From assembly GCF_015694705.1 (NCBI RefSeq), contig NZ_JADQDR010000009.1, forward strand, positions 183,146 through 247,145: 64,000 nucleotides of DNA, in the 5' to 3' direction. Source of the DNA: Pontibacter rufus (GTDB lineage Bacteria; Bacteroidota; Bacteroidia; Cytophagales; Hymenobacteraceae). The first letter of the stretch is position 1. Each line of letters begins with the position of its first letter. The position numbers and the translations under genes were made by a program. This document shows positions 1-7,568 of the stretch, in pieces. The notes beneath the pieces were generated by a model. The model worked only from the letters and a program-made list of their open reading frames with translations. It had not been told where the DNA came from and searched no databases.

Positions 1-441
1 TTCCGACAAATCCAGCATATGCGAGCTGAACAGCGGCTTGCCGTGATCGGCATAATATTTCTCGCCGGCATCCAGCAGACCGTCAATCCAGGGCAGCAGC
101 TTTTTGGCGGCGTGGTCGGTGTGCAGCACCACGGGTACGCCATAGCTTTCGGCCAGCAGGTGCACGTGCAGCGCACCTGATACAGCGCCTGCAATAGCGG
201 CACGCTGCGCGTCGTTTGCCAGTCCCTTGCCCGCTACGAACTGCGCGCCGCTATGGGAAAACTGGATGATAACGGGGGAATTTACATCTCTGGCAGTTTC
301 CAGCACCGCATTAATAGAGTTGGTGCCGATAACGTTTACAGCCGGCAGGGCAAAGTTATTTTCATTGGCATACTTAAACAGTTCCGATACTTCGTCTCCG
401 TAAAGTACACCAGGTCTGAATCTTGTTTTTGTTTCGCTCAC
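1..441 (-). CDS. fbaA: Class II fructose-bisphosphate aldolase, N-terminal part (runs off the window)
   Basis: Cleaves fructose-1,6-bisphosphate to DHAP and glyceraldehyde-3-phosphate in cytosolic glycolysis; the class II enzyme is zinc dependent. 147 residues are visible. The protein reads MSETKTRFRPGVLYGDE..., matching the long E. coli FbaA type, with QFSHSGAQF (about 60-68) and HTDH (107-110), which holds the catalytic Asp and a zinc ligand. The start is GTG; no in-frame ATG lies close upstream and the homologous proteins begin at this point. The remaining two thirds lie beyond base 1. No neighbour suggests an operon. The identification is firm. Confidence 0.93.
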   Translation of the reverse strand, partial: MSETKTRFRPGVLYGDEVSELFKYANENNFALPAVNVIGTNSINAVLETARDVNSPVIIQFSHSGAQFVAGKGLANDAQRAAIAGAVSGALHVHLLAESYGVPVVLHTDHAAKKLLPWIDGLLDAGEKYYADHGKPLFSSHMLDLSE

Positions 442-726
442 AGTAATTATTTTAGGTTTAAGGTGATAGTCATTTTATTTATACGTCAATACTAAGGTGT
501 TTTTACCTGAAAACAAAAAGAAGTGCCGGTAAATTCGCTTTTGCGGCTACGTTGGCGATTATTTTAAGGACTATCTCTGGGAAAGTGCTATATTGGTTGT
601 AATTTATACTAAGCTGGTGCAAGGAGAAGTATGATGCTGGAAGTATAAGCTAAACTGCTGCCATATATAGTGCAGCTAGCAGGAGTAGTTCCTGCTAGCT
701 GCTAGTTGTGTGTCATAAAGAAAAAT
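442..726. other. Intergenic, start of small accessory patch
   Basis: 285 bases without a convincing gene. It holds the divergent upstream regions of the aldolase (minus) and of the gene at 727 (plus). The second half carries a strong hairpin (see 662-710). No clear TAnnTTTG promoter was found for either side. Confidence 0.6.
662..710 (+). repeat. Hairpin repeat, copy 1 (related copy at 59,372)
   Basis: A perfect 13-bp inverted repeat (672-684 GCAGCTAGCAGGA, 690-702 its complement) with a 5-base loop follows CATATATAGT and is followed by TAGTTG. The same block, diverged, recurs at 59,372-59,420, again directly in front of an AT-rich plus-strand gene. It resembles the attC-like palindromes elsewhere in the accessory regions, but the terminal boxes are weak, so its class is uncertain. 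Confidence 0.6.
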
Positions 727-1539
727 ATGGAATTCGAAGATATTTTAAATAACAGTTTTACTTTAAAACTTTCTGACTTAGTTGTCCAGATACAAAAAGT
801 AGCTATTGATAATAAGAACATTAAACTTGGAGAGAATAATTTTCATTTTTTATCAGATATAGACAAAAATATCATGAACATGTTTGACATACAGTCAAAG
901 TTAGTTTATAATAATGAACAGCTTATTTTTGTTAATGTCTTTATAAAGAGATTCAGCGATAAGAGTTATTTGATTTCCAATGGAATAAACCAGTTAAGGT
1001 ATATACAATATCATTATGAAGTATTTGCTCATAAAATTCATACAATTTTAGAGTTAATGAAGTTAATGATAAATGAAGTATTCAACTTGGGGATTCACCC
1101 AAAGGATTGCAGCTGGGAGAATATAAGAAAAAGAAAGGAATTGAAATCATATAAGGGAATAAATATTTTAAATGCATTTTATGTTAAGTTCAAAAATATT
1201 ATTAATTTAAGACATGCCAATACACATAGAGGAATTTTTATTGATTCAGAAATGGATGAGCTTTCTGGCCCTCTTTTTCTTTATGAAGCTTCAGAAAAAT
1301 TTGATTTAGATATGGATGAATATAGAAAGGTCTATCCTAAACACCTTCTTGATTATCAAATTAAGAAATACAGAAAAAGTAAAGTAGAAATCATAAATAG
1401 TTTAGGTGCGGAGTCATTTAAACTCACAAAGGCTTTTCTAACTTCCCTTGAAGAAGAGTTGAATAGAAAAATTACGGCACACAACAAAACCTTTACGTCA
1501 GGCGGGTTTTATTCAAAAAGCAAGCCTGCAACTTCCTAA
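727..1539 (+). CDS. Hypothetical protein with HEPN-like motif
   Basis: 270 residues, AT-rich and lysine/isoleucine rich unlike the neighbouring core genes. No family is recognised with confidence. The stretch LRHANTHRGIF (about residue 161-171) fits the R-X4-H signature of HEPN domains, which are often RNases of toxin-antitoxin and defence systems; the all-helical look of the flanking sequence agrees. The ATG at 727 is preferred over an in-frame TTG at 706 that lies inside a palindrome. It is the first of a run of accessory plus-strand genes ending with higBA. HEPN membership is an inference from one motif. Confidence 0.65.
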   Translation: MEFEDILNNSFTLKLSDLVVQIQKVAIDNKNIKLGENNFHFLSDIDKNIMNMFDIQSKLVYNNEQLIFVNVFIKRFSDKSYLISNGINQLRYIQYHYEVFAHKIHTILELMKLMINEVFNLGIHPKDCSWENIRKRKELKSYKGINILNAFYVKFKNIINLRHANTHRGIFIDSEMDELSGPLFLYEASEKFDLDMDEYRKVYPKHLLDYQIKKYRKSKVEIINSLGAESFKLTKAFLTSLEEELNRKITAHNKTFTSGGFYSKSKPATS

Positions 1540-1550
1540 TAGGGAGCAGT

Positions 1551-1607
1551 AGCAACGCGGGACTTTCAAGAATTTATCCCGCCCGCCGTAAAGCAGAACC
1601 GTTGGAC
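1551..1607 (+). repeat. attC-like palindromic spacer
   Basis: Starts 12 bases after the stop of the preceding gene with AGCAAC (1551-1556) and ends with GTTGGAC (1601-1607, fits GTTRRRY), 19 bases before the next start. Inside, GCGGGA (1557-1562) pairs with TCCCGC (1577-1582). The layout is that of an attC recombination site, but the arms are asymmetric. Confidence 0.4.
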
Positions 1608-1625
1608 TTAGCTTTAAGAACGTAG

Positions 1626-1766
1626 ATGACTGAAGTACATAGTCTTGAATACGAACTTATAGAAGATGTTAAATGTGAAAAGTGCGGGAATGAGTTCGAA
1701 TATGTCAATGATTTCACACTTTGTGAGGATTGCACAGAATATGAAAGAATTAGTAATGAGAAATAA
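1626..1766 (+). CDS. Small zinc-ribbon-like protein
   Basis: 46 residues, MTEVHSLEYELIEDVKCEKC..., with two CxxC knuckles, CEKC (residues 17-20) and CEDC (about 35-38), the spacing of a rubredoxin-type zinc ribbon. It is strongly acidic otherwise. Role unknown; such mini-ribbons bind zinc and may bind nucleic acid or protein. It sits between the attC-like spacer and the higBA pair and has the same AT-rich composition as the preceding gene. Its reading frame is uninterrupted and the paired cysteines argue that it is real. Confidence 0.6.
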   Translation: MTEVHSLEYELIEDVKCEKCGNEFEYVNDFTLCEDCTEYERISNEK

Positions 1767-1877
1767 AAAATTGGGCATACACAAGCATGTTGGATAGCAA
1801 TTAGGAAATTTCTATTCTGAAATTAAAGAATCAGAAAAATATACTTACTTTTAGCGTTACTACCGTAAAGCAGAAGT

Positions 1878-2159
1878 ATGATAATATCTTTTGGCTCAAA
1901 AGAGACAGAAAAGATTTGGAACGGAGAAAGAGTGGCTAAGCTCCCAAGGGAAATCCAGGCAATTGGAAGGCGCAAACTAAGGATGCTGAATAACTCACAG
2001 AACATCGCTGACCTGCGGATTCCTCCTTCAAACCGGTTAGAAAAGCTGGCAGGGAATTTAAAAGACTTTTATAGCCTCCGAATAAACGACCAATGGAGGA
2101 TAACCTTCCAGTGGAACAACGGGCAAGCCTCGGAGGTAAAAATAGTTGACTATCATTAA
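1878..2159 (+). CDS. higB: HigB-type toxin (RelE/ParE superfamily)
   Basis: 93 residues. Members of this family are ribosome-dependent mRNA endonucleases that act in the cytoplasm when the antitoxin is degraded. The sequence shows the typical toxin-first HigB form: MIISFGSKETEKIWNGE, RKLRMLN, the LEKLAGNLKDFYSLRINDQWRI core and an FQWNNG/EVKIVDYH C-terminus. Length is usual for HigB. It is followed after 5 bases by higA, so the two are one operon. Part of the small accessory patch; flanked by attC-like spacers, which fits a mobile cassette. Confidence 0.93.
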   Translation: MIISFGSKETEKIWNGERVAKLPREIQAIGRRKLRMLNNSQNIADLRIPPSNRLEKLAGNLKDFYSLRINDQWRITFQWNNGQASEVKIVDYH

Positions 2160-2164
2160 AGAAC

Positions 2165-2464
2165 ATGGAAAAGTTACCGAACATTCATCCGGGAGAAGTG
2201 TTGCAAGAAGAATTTCTTGTTCCTCTCAATATTACTGCTTACCGACTTGCCAAAGATATTAATATTCCGCAGACCAGAGTATCTGAGATCTTAAAGGGAA
2301 ATAGAAGAATCACCGCTGATACAGCACTTAGATTAAGTTACTACTTTGGGAATTCTCCTAAATTCTGGCTCGGACTGCAAGACGACTATGATTTAGAACA
2401 AGAAAAAGCAAACAAACAGAAAGAGCTGGAAAGTATAAGGAAATTTGAGAAAAATGCCGCCTAA
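2165..2464 (+). CDS. higA: HigA-type antitoxin (XRE-family HTH)
   Basis: 99 residues. Neutralises HigB and binds the operon promoter, so the pair is normally autorepressed. It begins MEKLPNIHPGEVLQEEFL, the HigA hallmark, followed by a helix-turn-helix (about residues 24-60: AYRLAKDINIPQTRVSEIL...RRITADTALRLSYYFG) and SPKFWLGLQDDYDLE. The stop codon lies within a GCCTAAC box that begins the next attC-like spacer. Confidence 0.94.
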   Translation: MEKLPNIHPGEVLQEEFLVPLNITAYRLAKDINIPQTRVSEILKGNRRITADTALRLSYYFGNSPKFWLGLQDDYDLEQEKANKQKELESIRKFEKNAA

Positions 2465-2508
2465 CATATTTAAGTAAACAGCGTTGGAAGCCGTCGCCCT
2501 GGCATGCT
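2459..2508 (+). repeat. attC-like spacer after higA
   Basis: GCCTAAC (2459-2465) overlaps the higA stop and matches RYYYAAC exactly. AAACAGC (2476-2482) pairs with GCTGTTT further on, and GTTGGAA lies at 2483-2489. The hairpin could equally be a shared terminator for higA and the converging exonuclease gene. Confidence 0.4.
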
Positions 2509-2510
2509 GT

Positions 2511-3926
2511 TTATTCAAATACAATCACCTTGTCCTTATGTTTGCCGCGCATGTGGCCGCGGATGAGCTGCTGTATGTCCTTGTTGTCGTTGTAGCGTTT
2601 GATGGCTCCTTTAAAATCCTCCATACTTTGGGCAGAGAAAGTTTCGTCTACAAAACCAAAACCCAGGTAGGTGCCGTGCTCCACCACCACCACCGATTTT
2701 TCGCCGGGCTCGCGCCCCTTGCCGACAATCACAAAGCTGTTGTGTTCATAAGTGATGGAGTCGATGGCGGCGTCCACGCGCTTGTTGTATTCTTCCGGAC
2801 TTTCCTGGCCAATGCAGGCGCCCTGGCACTGGTGTACCTGGTAATCGAAGCACGCGCCATTGGTTTTATACAGGTCGCAAAGTTTCTGGCAAAGGTTATA
2901 CTTAGCCACCTTATGAAACAGAAATCCTTTGGCTTTAAATTGATTTGAGAGCGCGATGAGGGGCGTCATACTTACATTGTCGGCTTTGTTCACGCTGCCA
3001 AAAGTCAGGCGTTTGTAGCCGTTGCCGTCTTCATACACGAAAATGCCGGTGTTGAACACACTGCGGCGCTGTTGCCGGTTATAATGCGGCTTCATCCGCT
3101 TTATCTCCGCCGACTCGAACAGCAAAGCCACCAGCTCGTTGCCCATCAGCTCGTAAGTAATATCGGCAATGCTGTTCTTAAACTCCAGCGATTTACGGCT
3201 TTTGTAGTCGATGTTGAAGTGCTGGATAATGCGCTTTTTGATGTTGATGCTTTTGCCGACATAAATCACCTCGCCTGCCTCGTTGTAAAAATAGTACACG
3301 CCCGGCATCATCGGCAAAGCATCTACCTGCTCTTTTTTGATATTGGGCGGCAGCAGCGAAGTTTTGATTTCCTGCTTCAGCAGCTTCTCCGATGCTTCGG
3401 AGGCCATGTGCATGTTGCCGTCCACCACCGGGCGGTTTATTTTGATGAGCTTGTCGAATAGTTTGGCGGTGGCCTCCGCGTCGCCGATGGCGCGGTGGCG
3501 CTGGTTCAGCGGAATGTCGATGCTGTGGCAGAGCTTGCCCAGGCTGTAAGAGGGAAGGCCCGGAATAAGCGAACGGCTGAGCCGCACGGTGCACAGCGTT
3601 TTGCGCTGGAAAGTATAACCCAAATCGGCAAACTCCTTTTTAATGAAAGAGTAATCGAAACGCACATTATGGGCTACAAACACTTTGCCGTCTGTAAACT
3701 CTACAATGTCTTTGGCTACTTCGTAAAACTTGGGCGCATCCTGCACCATCTCGTCGGTGATGCCGGTCAGCTGCGATATAAAATAGGGGATGGGCCGCTG
3801 CGGGTTTATCAGGGTGTTATACTTGTCCACCACTTTTTCGCCGTCGTGTATAAATATGGCTATCTCGGTAATTCTGTCCTGAGCAGGCTGACTGCCCGTG
3901 GTCTCAATGTCGATGATGGCGTACAA
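2511..3926 (-). CDS. DnaQ-like 3'-5' exonuclease fused to GIY-YIG nuclease domain
   Basis: 471 residues. The N-terminal half (about 1-165) is a DEDDh exonuclease: DIETTG (6-11), HNVRFDY (86-92) and HRAIGDAEAT (144-153). The middle (about 205-300) is a GIY-YIG domain of the UvrC/Cho type, with PGVYYFY...EVIYVGKS (208-226). The C-terminal third holds a cysteine cluster (CQKLC...GACFDYQVHQCQGACIG) like that of UvrC-related proteins. Such fusions are known in Bacteroidota and Actinobacteria and are annotated as DNA polymerase III epsilon or Cho-like; a role in excision repair is likely but not shown here. Probably monocistronic. Confidence 0.9.
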   Translation of the reverse strand: MYAIIDIETTGSQPAQDRITEIAIFIHDGEKVVDKYNTLINPQRPIPYFISQLTGITDEMVQDAPKFYEVAKDIVEFTDGKVFVAHNVRFDYSFIKKEFADLGYTFQRKTLCTVRLSRSLIPGLPSYSLGKLCHSIDIPLNQRHRAIGDAEATAKLFDKLIKINRPVVDGNMHMASEASEKLLKQEIKTSLLPPNIKKEQVDALPMMPGVYYFYNEAGEVIYVGKSINIKKRIIQHFNIDYKSRKSLEFKNSIADITYELMGNELVALLFESAEIKRMKPHYNRQQRRSVFNTGIFVYEDGNGYKRLTFGSVNKADNVSMTPLIALSNQFKAKGFLFHKVAKYNLCQKLCDLYKTNGACFDYQVHQCQGACIGQESPEEYNKRVDAAIDSITYEHNSFVIVGKGREPGEKSVVVVEHGTYLGFGFVDETFSAQSMEDFKGAIKRYNDNKDIQQLIRGHMRGKHKDKVIVFE

Positions 3927-4052
3927 GCTTCTTCGTCTTTAATATCTGTTATGTCTGGCGGCGCAGGCGCTGCACTTTCTGATAAACCAATTTAATTAGC
4001 AATACGTTTCAAAGCGGCTGCTGCATACAAGGTTTTGCAAACAGGATTCGTA

Positions 4053-5189
4053 TTACTTGGTTACATCTTTCTTGCCGCGGCCCAGTCCGTTCCATATTTC
4101 ATCGAACCAGTGGTGTACCTTTCCTTTCTTTTTGGGTTTCACATCATCCACGTCGGCCAGCAGAAAGCCGAAAGGCGCCAGGGGCTCGTAGGCATCAAAT
4201 ATCACTTTGAGCATAGCAACAAAAGGAAGCGCAATGATCATACCGGGTGCGCCCCATATTTCGCCCCCGACCAGCAAGGCGACAATGGCGGCAAAGGGAT
4301 TTATACTTACTTTTGAGCCTACCACCAGCGGTGTAATAAAATTTCCTTCCAGGAACTGCACAAAGGCAAACACACCTACTACCAGCAGGGCATCCACCAT
4401 ATGCCCGCTGGCAGCCAGGGTAAAGAGGGCGGGCATCAGGGCGCCAATCATAATACCAATGTAAGGAATAATAGTAAGTATGGAGGCAAAAATGCCGAAG
4501 AAAATGGCGTATTTCACTCCCAATAGCAGCAGGCCTGCCGAGTTGAGCAACGATACAATGACAATCACGATCATCAGCCCCGAAATATAACTTTGCACCA
4601 CCTGCTGTATGCTGGCAATGGTTTGCAGCAGGCCACCGCGGTGATCTTTGGTCGTGAATTTAAACAGGAATTGCTCCAGGTGATCGCGGTAGTATAAAAG
4701 GCAGAAAACGAAAATCGGTACAATCGTGAGCGCTGCTATGGCGCCTGTTGTCATGGAAATGGTATTGCCCAGAAAGCTGGTGGCAATATCCTGCAGGCTG
4801 CCTACCATATTCTGGATAAGCTCTGTTCTGTTGGAGGGAACAATGCCGAACTTCTCGTACAGGAAAGCCTGCACGCGCGTAATCAGGTCACCAACATTGC
4901 CCGTAATGCTGTCCAGCTCGGTGGTAAGGCTCATCAGCTGCGACGACAGAAACCAGACGACCAGGCCCAGCACCACAATCACCAGGATAATACTGACAAG
5001 TATGGCCAGGGGCCGGGGTATGCGCAACTGCTCCATGTGCCGGCACAGCGGCAGCAGCAGCAGCGCAAAAAGCAACGAGAAAGCCAGCGGGGCTAGTATG
5101 GATTTAAACATCTGCAGGAGGTAAATCAACAGGATGATGCCCAGCAGGATGATGGTGAATTTTAAATAAGCGGGTAACTTTATTTCCAT
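4053..5189 (-). CDS. AI-2E family transporter (PerM/TqsA superfamily)
   Basis: 378 residues, inner-membrane permease with about eight hydrophobic segments: two at the N-terminus (to about 80), a soluble insert (about 85-150) and a C-terminal block containing the family signature around PYIGIMIGALMPA and NPFAAIVALLVGGEIWG. The substrate cannot be told from sequence: family members include AI-2 exporter TqsA and Na+/H+ antiporters. The C-terminal tail is basic (KPKKKGK). Same direction as the exonuclease gene but 126 bases away. Confidence 0.88.
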   Translation of the reverse strand: MEIKLPAYLKFTIILLGIILLIYLLQMFKSILAPLAFSLLFALLLLPLCRHMEQLRIPRPLAILVSIILVIVVLGLVVWFLSSQLMSLTTELDSITGNVGDLITRVQAFLYEKFGIVPSNRTELIQNMVGSLQDIATSFLGNTISMTTGAIAALTIVPIFVFCLLYYRDHLEQFLFKFTTKDHRGGLLQTIASIQQVVQSYISGLMIVIVIVSLLNSAGLLLLGVKYAIFFGIFASILTIIPYIGIMIGALMPALFTLAASGHMVDALLVVGVFAFVQFLEGNFITPLVVGSKVSINPFAAIVALLVGGEIWGAPGMIIALPFVAMLKVIFDAYEPLAPFGFLLADVDDVKPKKKGKVHHWFDEIWNGLGRGKKDVTK

Positions 5190-5705
5190 AGAATGTTTGT
5201 TTTCTTTATTGCGCTTCGCGCATATTTGAACTTGTTTTGTTTACCAGCCAGGGATTTCCGATAGCCTGAGAAACCAATTTTAAAATACAGAACTGTAGTT
5301 TTAGCTAAAGGAACGAACCGGCTGATTTAAAAGCATTTCTTTGCAGGCCAGGTATAAAGAATTAACTGATGTTCAAATAAGCCGGCCCGTACATAAACTG
5401 TAAAAAGCTGAACAAAAAATATTTCAGCTTTTATTTTGCTAAAAAAATTAGTTATACAGGTACCCGTAAGGTCAGAAAAAACTGGTTTAAGATGAACCTG
5501 AAGCCGCAAATTATAGTTATATTTGTACAAGTAAAGGACAGTAGCAAAGTATAAAAAGATTTAAACTAATAAAATTAGCAAAATAATTTCTTTTCTTTGC
5601 AGGTAGGCCTGGCGCTCCTTGCTGAATTTGTGCCTCGCTGCTACTATGTAATTCTATACTTCTGATTGATATTCCTCTACTAACGAACATACTTACGCTT
5701 ACAGC
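5190..5705. other. Long intergenic region before topoisomerase IV genes
   Basis: 516 AT-rich bases between two divergent genes. I see no credible gene. A TATATTTG box at 5518-5525 fits the Bacteroidota -7 consensus TAnnTTTG and may start parE transcription with a leader of about 175 bases. AAGTATA words occur at 5545 and 5653. Confidence 0.6.
5518..5525 (+). promoter_or_regulatory. Putative -7 box (TATATTTG) upstream of parE
   Basis: Exact TAnnTTTG match in an AT-rich gap. No good TTTG -33 box lies about 20 bases upstream, so this is tentative. Confidence 0.35.
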
Positions 5706-7568
5706 ATGGCAGAGTTAGCACACAATTACAACGAAGACAGTATTCGCTCCCTGGAGCCGCGCGAGCACATCCGCCTGCGCCCGGGTATGTACATCGGTAA
5801 ACTTGGCGATGGCTCATCGCCCGACGACGGTATTTATATCCTGGTGAAGGAGGTGATCGATAACTCTATCGATGAGCACGTAATGGGCTTCGGCAAAACC
5901 ATTGACATCAAAATATCCGATCACAAAGTGCAGGTACGCGACTATGGCCGCGGCATTCCGCTGGGCAAGGTCATCGATTGCGTGAGCAAGATAAACACCG
6001 GCGGCAAGTACGACAGCAAAGCCTTTCAGAAATCGGTAGGTCTGAACGGTGTGGGAACGAAGGCGGTAAACGCCCTTTCGGGCCAGTTCCGCATCCAGTC
6101 GGTGCGCGACGGGAAGATGAAAGCTGCTGAGTTTGAGAAAGGCGTGCTCACACAGGATTTTGAACTGCAGGAATCGAATCAGCGCAATGGCACTATGACC
6201 GTGTTTGTGCCGGACGAGACTATCTTCAAAAACTTCCAGTTCAACCCCGATTACCTGGAAAACCAAATCTGGAACTATGTATACCTCAATGCCGGGCTTA
6301 CCATCAATTTCAACGGCAAGAAGTTTTATTCCGAAAACGGCCTGTTGGATTTGCTGCGCAACAAAGCCGATGAGGAAAGTATGCGCTACCCGATCATCCA
6401 CCTGAAAGGAGAGGACATAGAAATAGCTTTAACGCATGGCAACGACTATGGCGAGGAATATTACTCCTTCGTGAACGGGCAGTATACCACCATGGGCGGC
6501 ACCCATCTCACGGCCTTCCGTACCGCATTGGTGAAAACGCTTCGTGACTTTTATAAGAAAGATTACGATGCTACAGATATCCGTGGTTCTGTGATAGGTG
6601 CGATTTCACTTAGAGTGCAGGAGCCCGTATTTGAGTCGCAGACGAAGACCAAGCTAGGCTCTATTGACATGGGGCCAGACGGACCGGCCGTGAATACCTA
6701 CATTAACGACTTCATAAAGGAGCACCTCGATAATTATCTGAGGATGAATCCTGCCACAGCCGAGGCGCTGAAGAAGCGCATCGAGCAGAGCGAACGTGAG
6801 CGCAAGGACATGGCGGGCGTGAAAAAGCTGGCCAACCAGCGCGCCAAAAAAGCCAACTTGCACAACCGCAAGCTCCGCGACTGCCGCCTGCATTTCAACG
6901 AAGACAAAGACGAGAAATCATTGCTGTCCACGCTCTTTATTACCGAGGGTGACTCGGCCAGCGGATCTATCACCAAATCCCGCAACGTGGATGTGGAGGC
7001 TGTATTCAGTTTGCGTGGCAAGCCGCTCAACTGCTTTGGCATGAAGAAGAAAGTAGTATATGAGAACGAGGAATTTAACCTGCTGCAGCACGCATTAAAC
7101 ATAGAAGAAGGCCTGGACGGGCTGCGCTACAACCGCGTCGTAATCGCCACCGATGCCGACGTGGACGGCATGCACATCCGTTTGCTGCTGCTCACGTTTT
7201 TCCTACAGTTTTTCCCTGATCTGGTGAAGAACGGGCATGTATACATCCTCGAAACGCCGCTTTTCAGGGTACGCAATAAAAAAGACACTATTTACTGCTA
7301 CAACGAAACAGAGAAACAGCAGGCTATTGAGAAACTGGGCAAGCGGCCGGAAATAACACGATTTAAAGGGCTGGGCGAGATTTCGCCGGATGAATTTGGT
7401 AAGTTTATTGGCGAGAACATCAAGCTAAAGCCGGTAATCCTCCACAAAGACACCACGATACAGAAGATGCTGGGCTATTTTATGGGTAAAAACACACCCG
7501 AGCGCCAGAACTTCATTATCGATAATCTGAAAATTGAAAAAGACATAGTAGAGGAAGTATATGCATAA
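5706..7568 (+). CDS. parE: DNA topoisomerase IV subunit B (GyrB/ParE family ATPase)
   Basis: 620 residues. Supplies ATP hydrolysis for double-strand passage and chromosome decatenation with ParC. GHKL ATPase motifs are visible: [10 protein letters not shown] (N box, about 48-57), VRDYGRGIP, and [14 protein letters not shown] (lid). TOPRIM motifs are [10 protein letters not shown] (about 411) and [12 protein letters not shown] (about 480), then RFKGLGEI. The short form without the GyrB insertion and the partnership with the next gene, which overlaps by 8 bases, favour ParE over GyrB. The start ATG follows an in-frame leaderless region; sequence after it matches the family immediately. Confidence 0.95.
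   Translation: MAELAHNYNEDSIRSLEPREHIRLRPGMYIGKLGDGSSPDDGIYILVKEVIDNSIDEHVMGFGKTIDIKISDHKVQVRDYGRGIPLGKVIDCVSKINTGGKYDSKAFQKSVGLNGVGTKAVNALSGQFRIQSVRDGKMKAAEFEKGVLTQDFELQESNQRNGTMTVFVPDETIFKNFQFNPDYLENQIWNYVYLNAGLTINFNGKKFYSENGLLDLLRNKADEESMRYPIIHLKGEDIEIALTHGNDYGEEYYSFVNGQYTTMGGTHLTAFRTALVKTLRDFYKKDYDATDIRGSVIGAISLRVQEPVFESQTKTKLGSIDMGPDGPAVNTYINDFIKEHLDNYLRMNPATAEALKKRIEQSERERKDMAGVKKLANQRAKKANLHNRKLRDCRLHFNEDKDEKSLLSTLFITEGDSASGSITKSRNVDVEAVFSLRGKPLNCFGMKKKVVYENEEFNLLQHALNIEEGLDGLRYNRVVIATDADVDGMHIRLLLLTFFLQFFPDLVKNGHVYILETPLFRVRNKKDTIYCYNETEKQQAIEKLGKRPEITRFKGLGEISPDEFGKFIGENIKLKPVILHKDTTIQKMLGYFMGKNTPERQNFIIDNLKIEKDIVEEVYA

Noticed and set aside
5327..5530. 67-codon minus frame in the parE upstream gap
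   Set aside because: No family, AT-rich, crosses the likely parE promoter; treated as chance.
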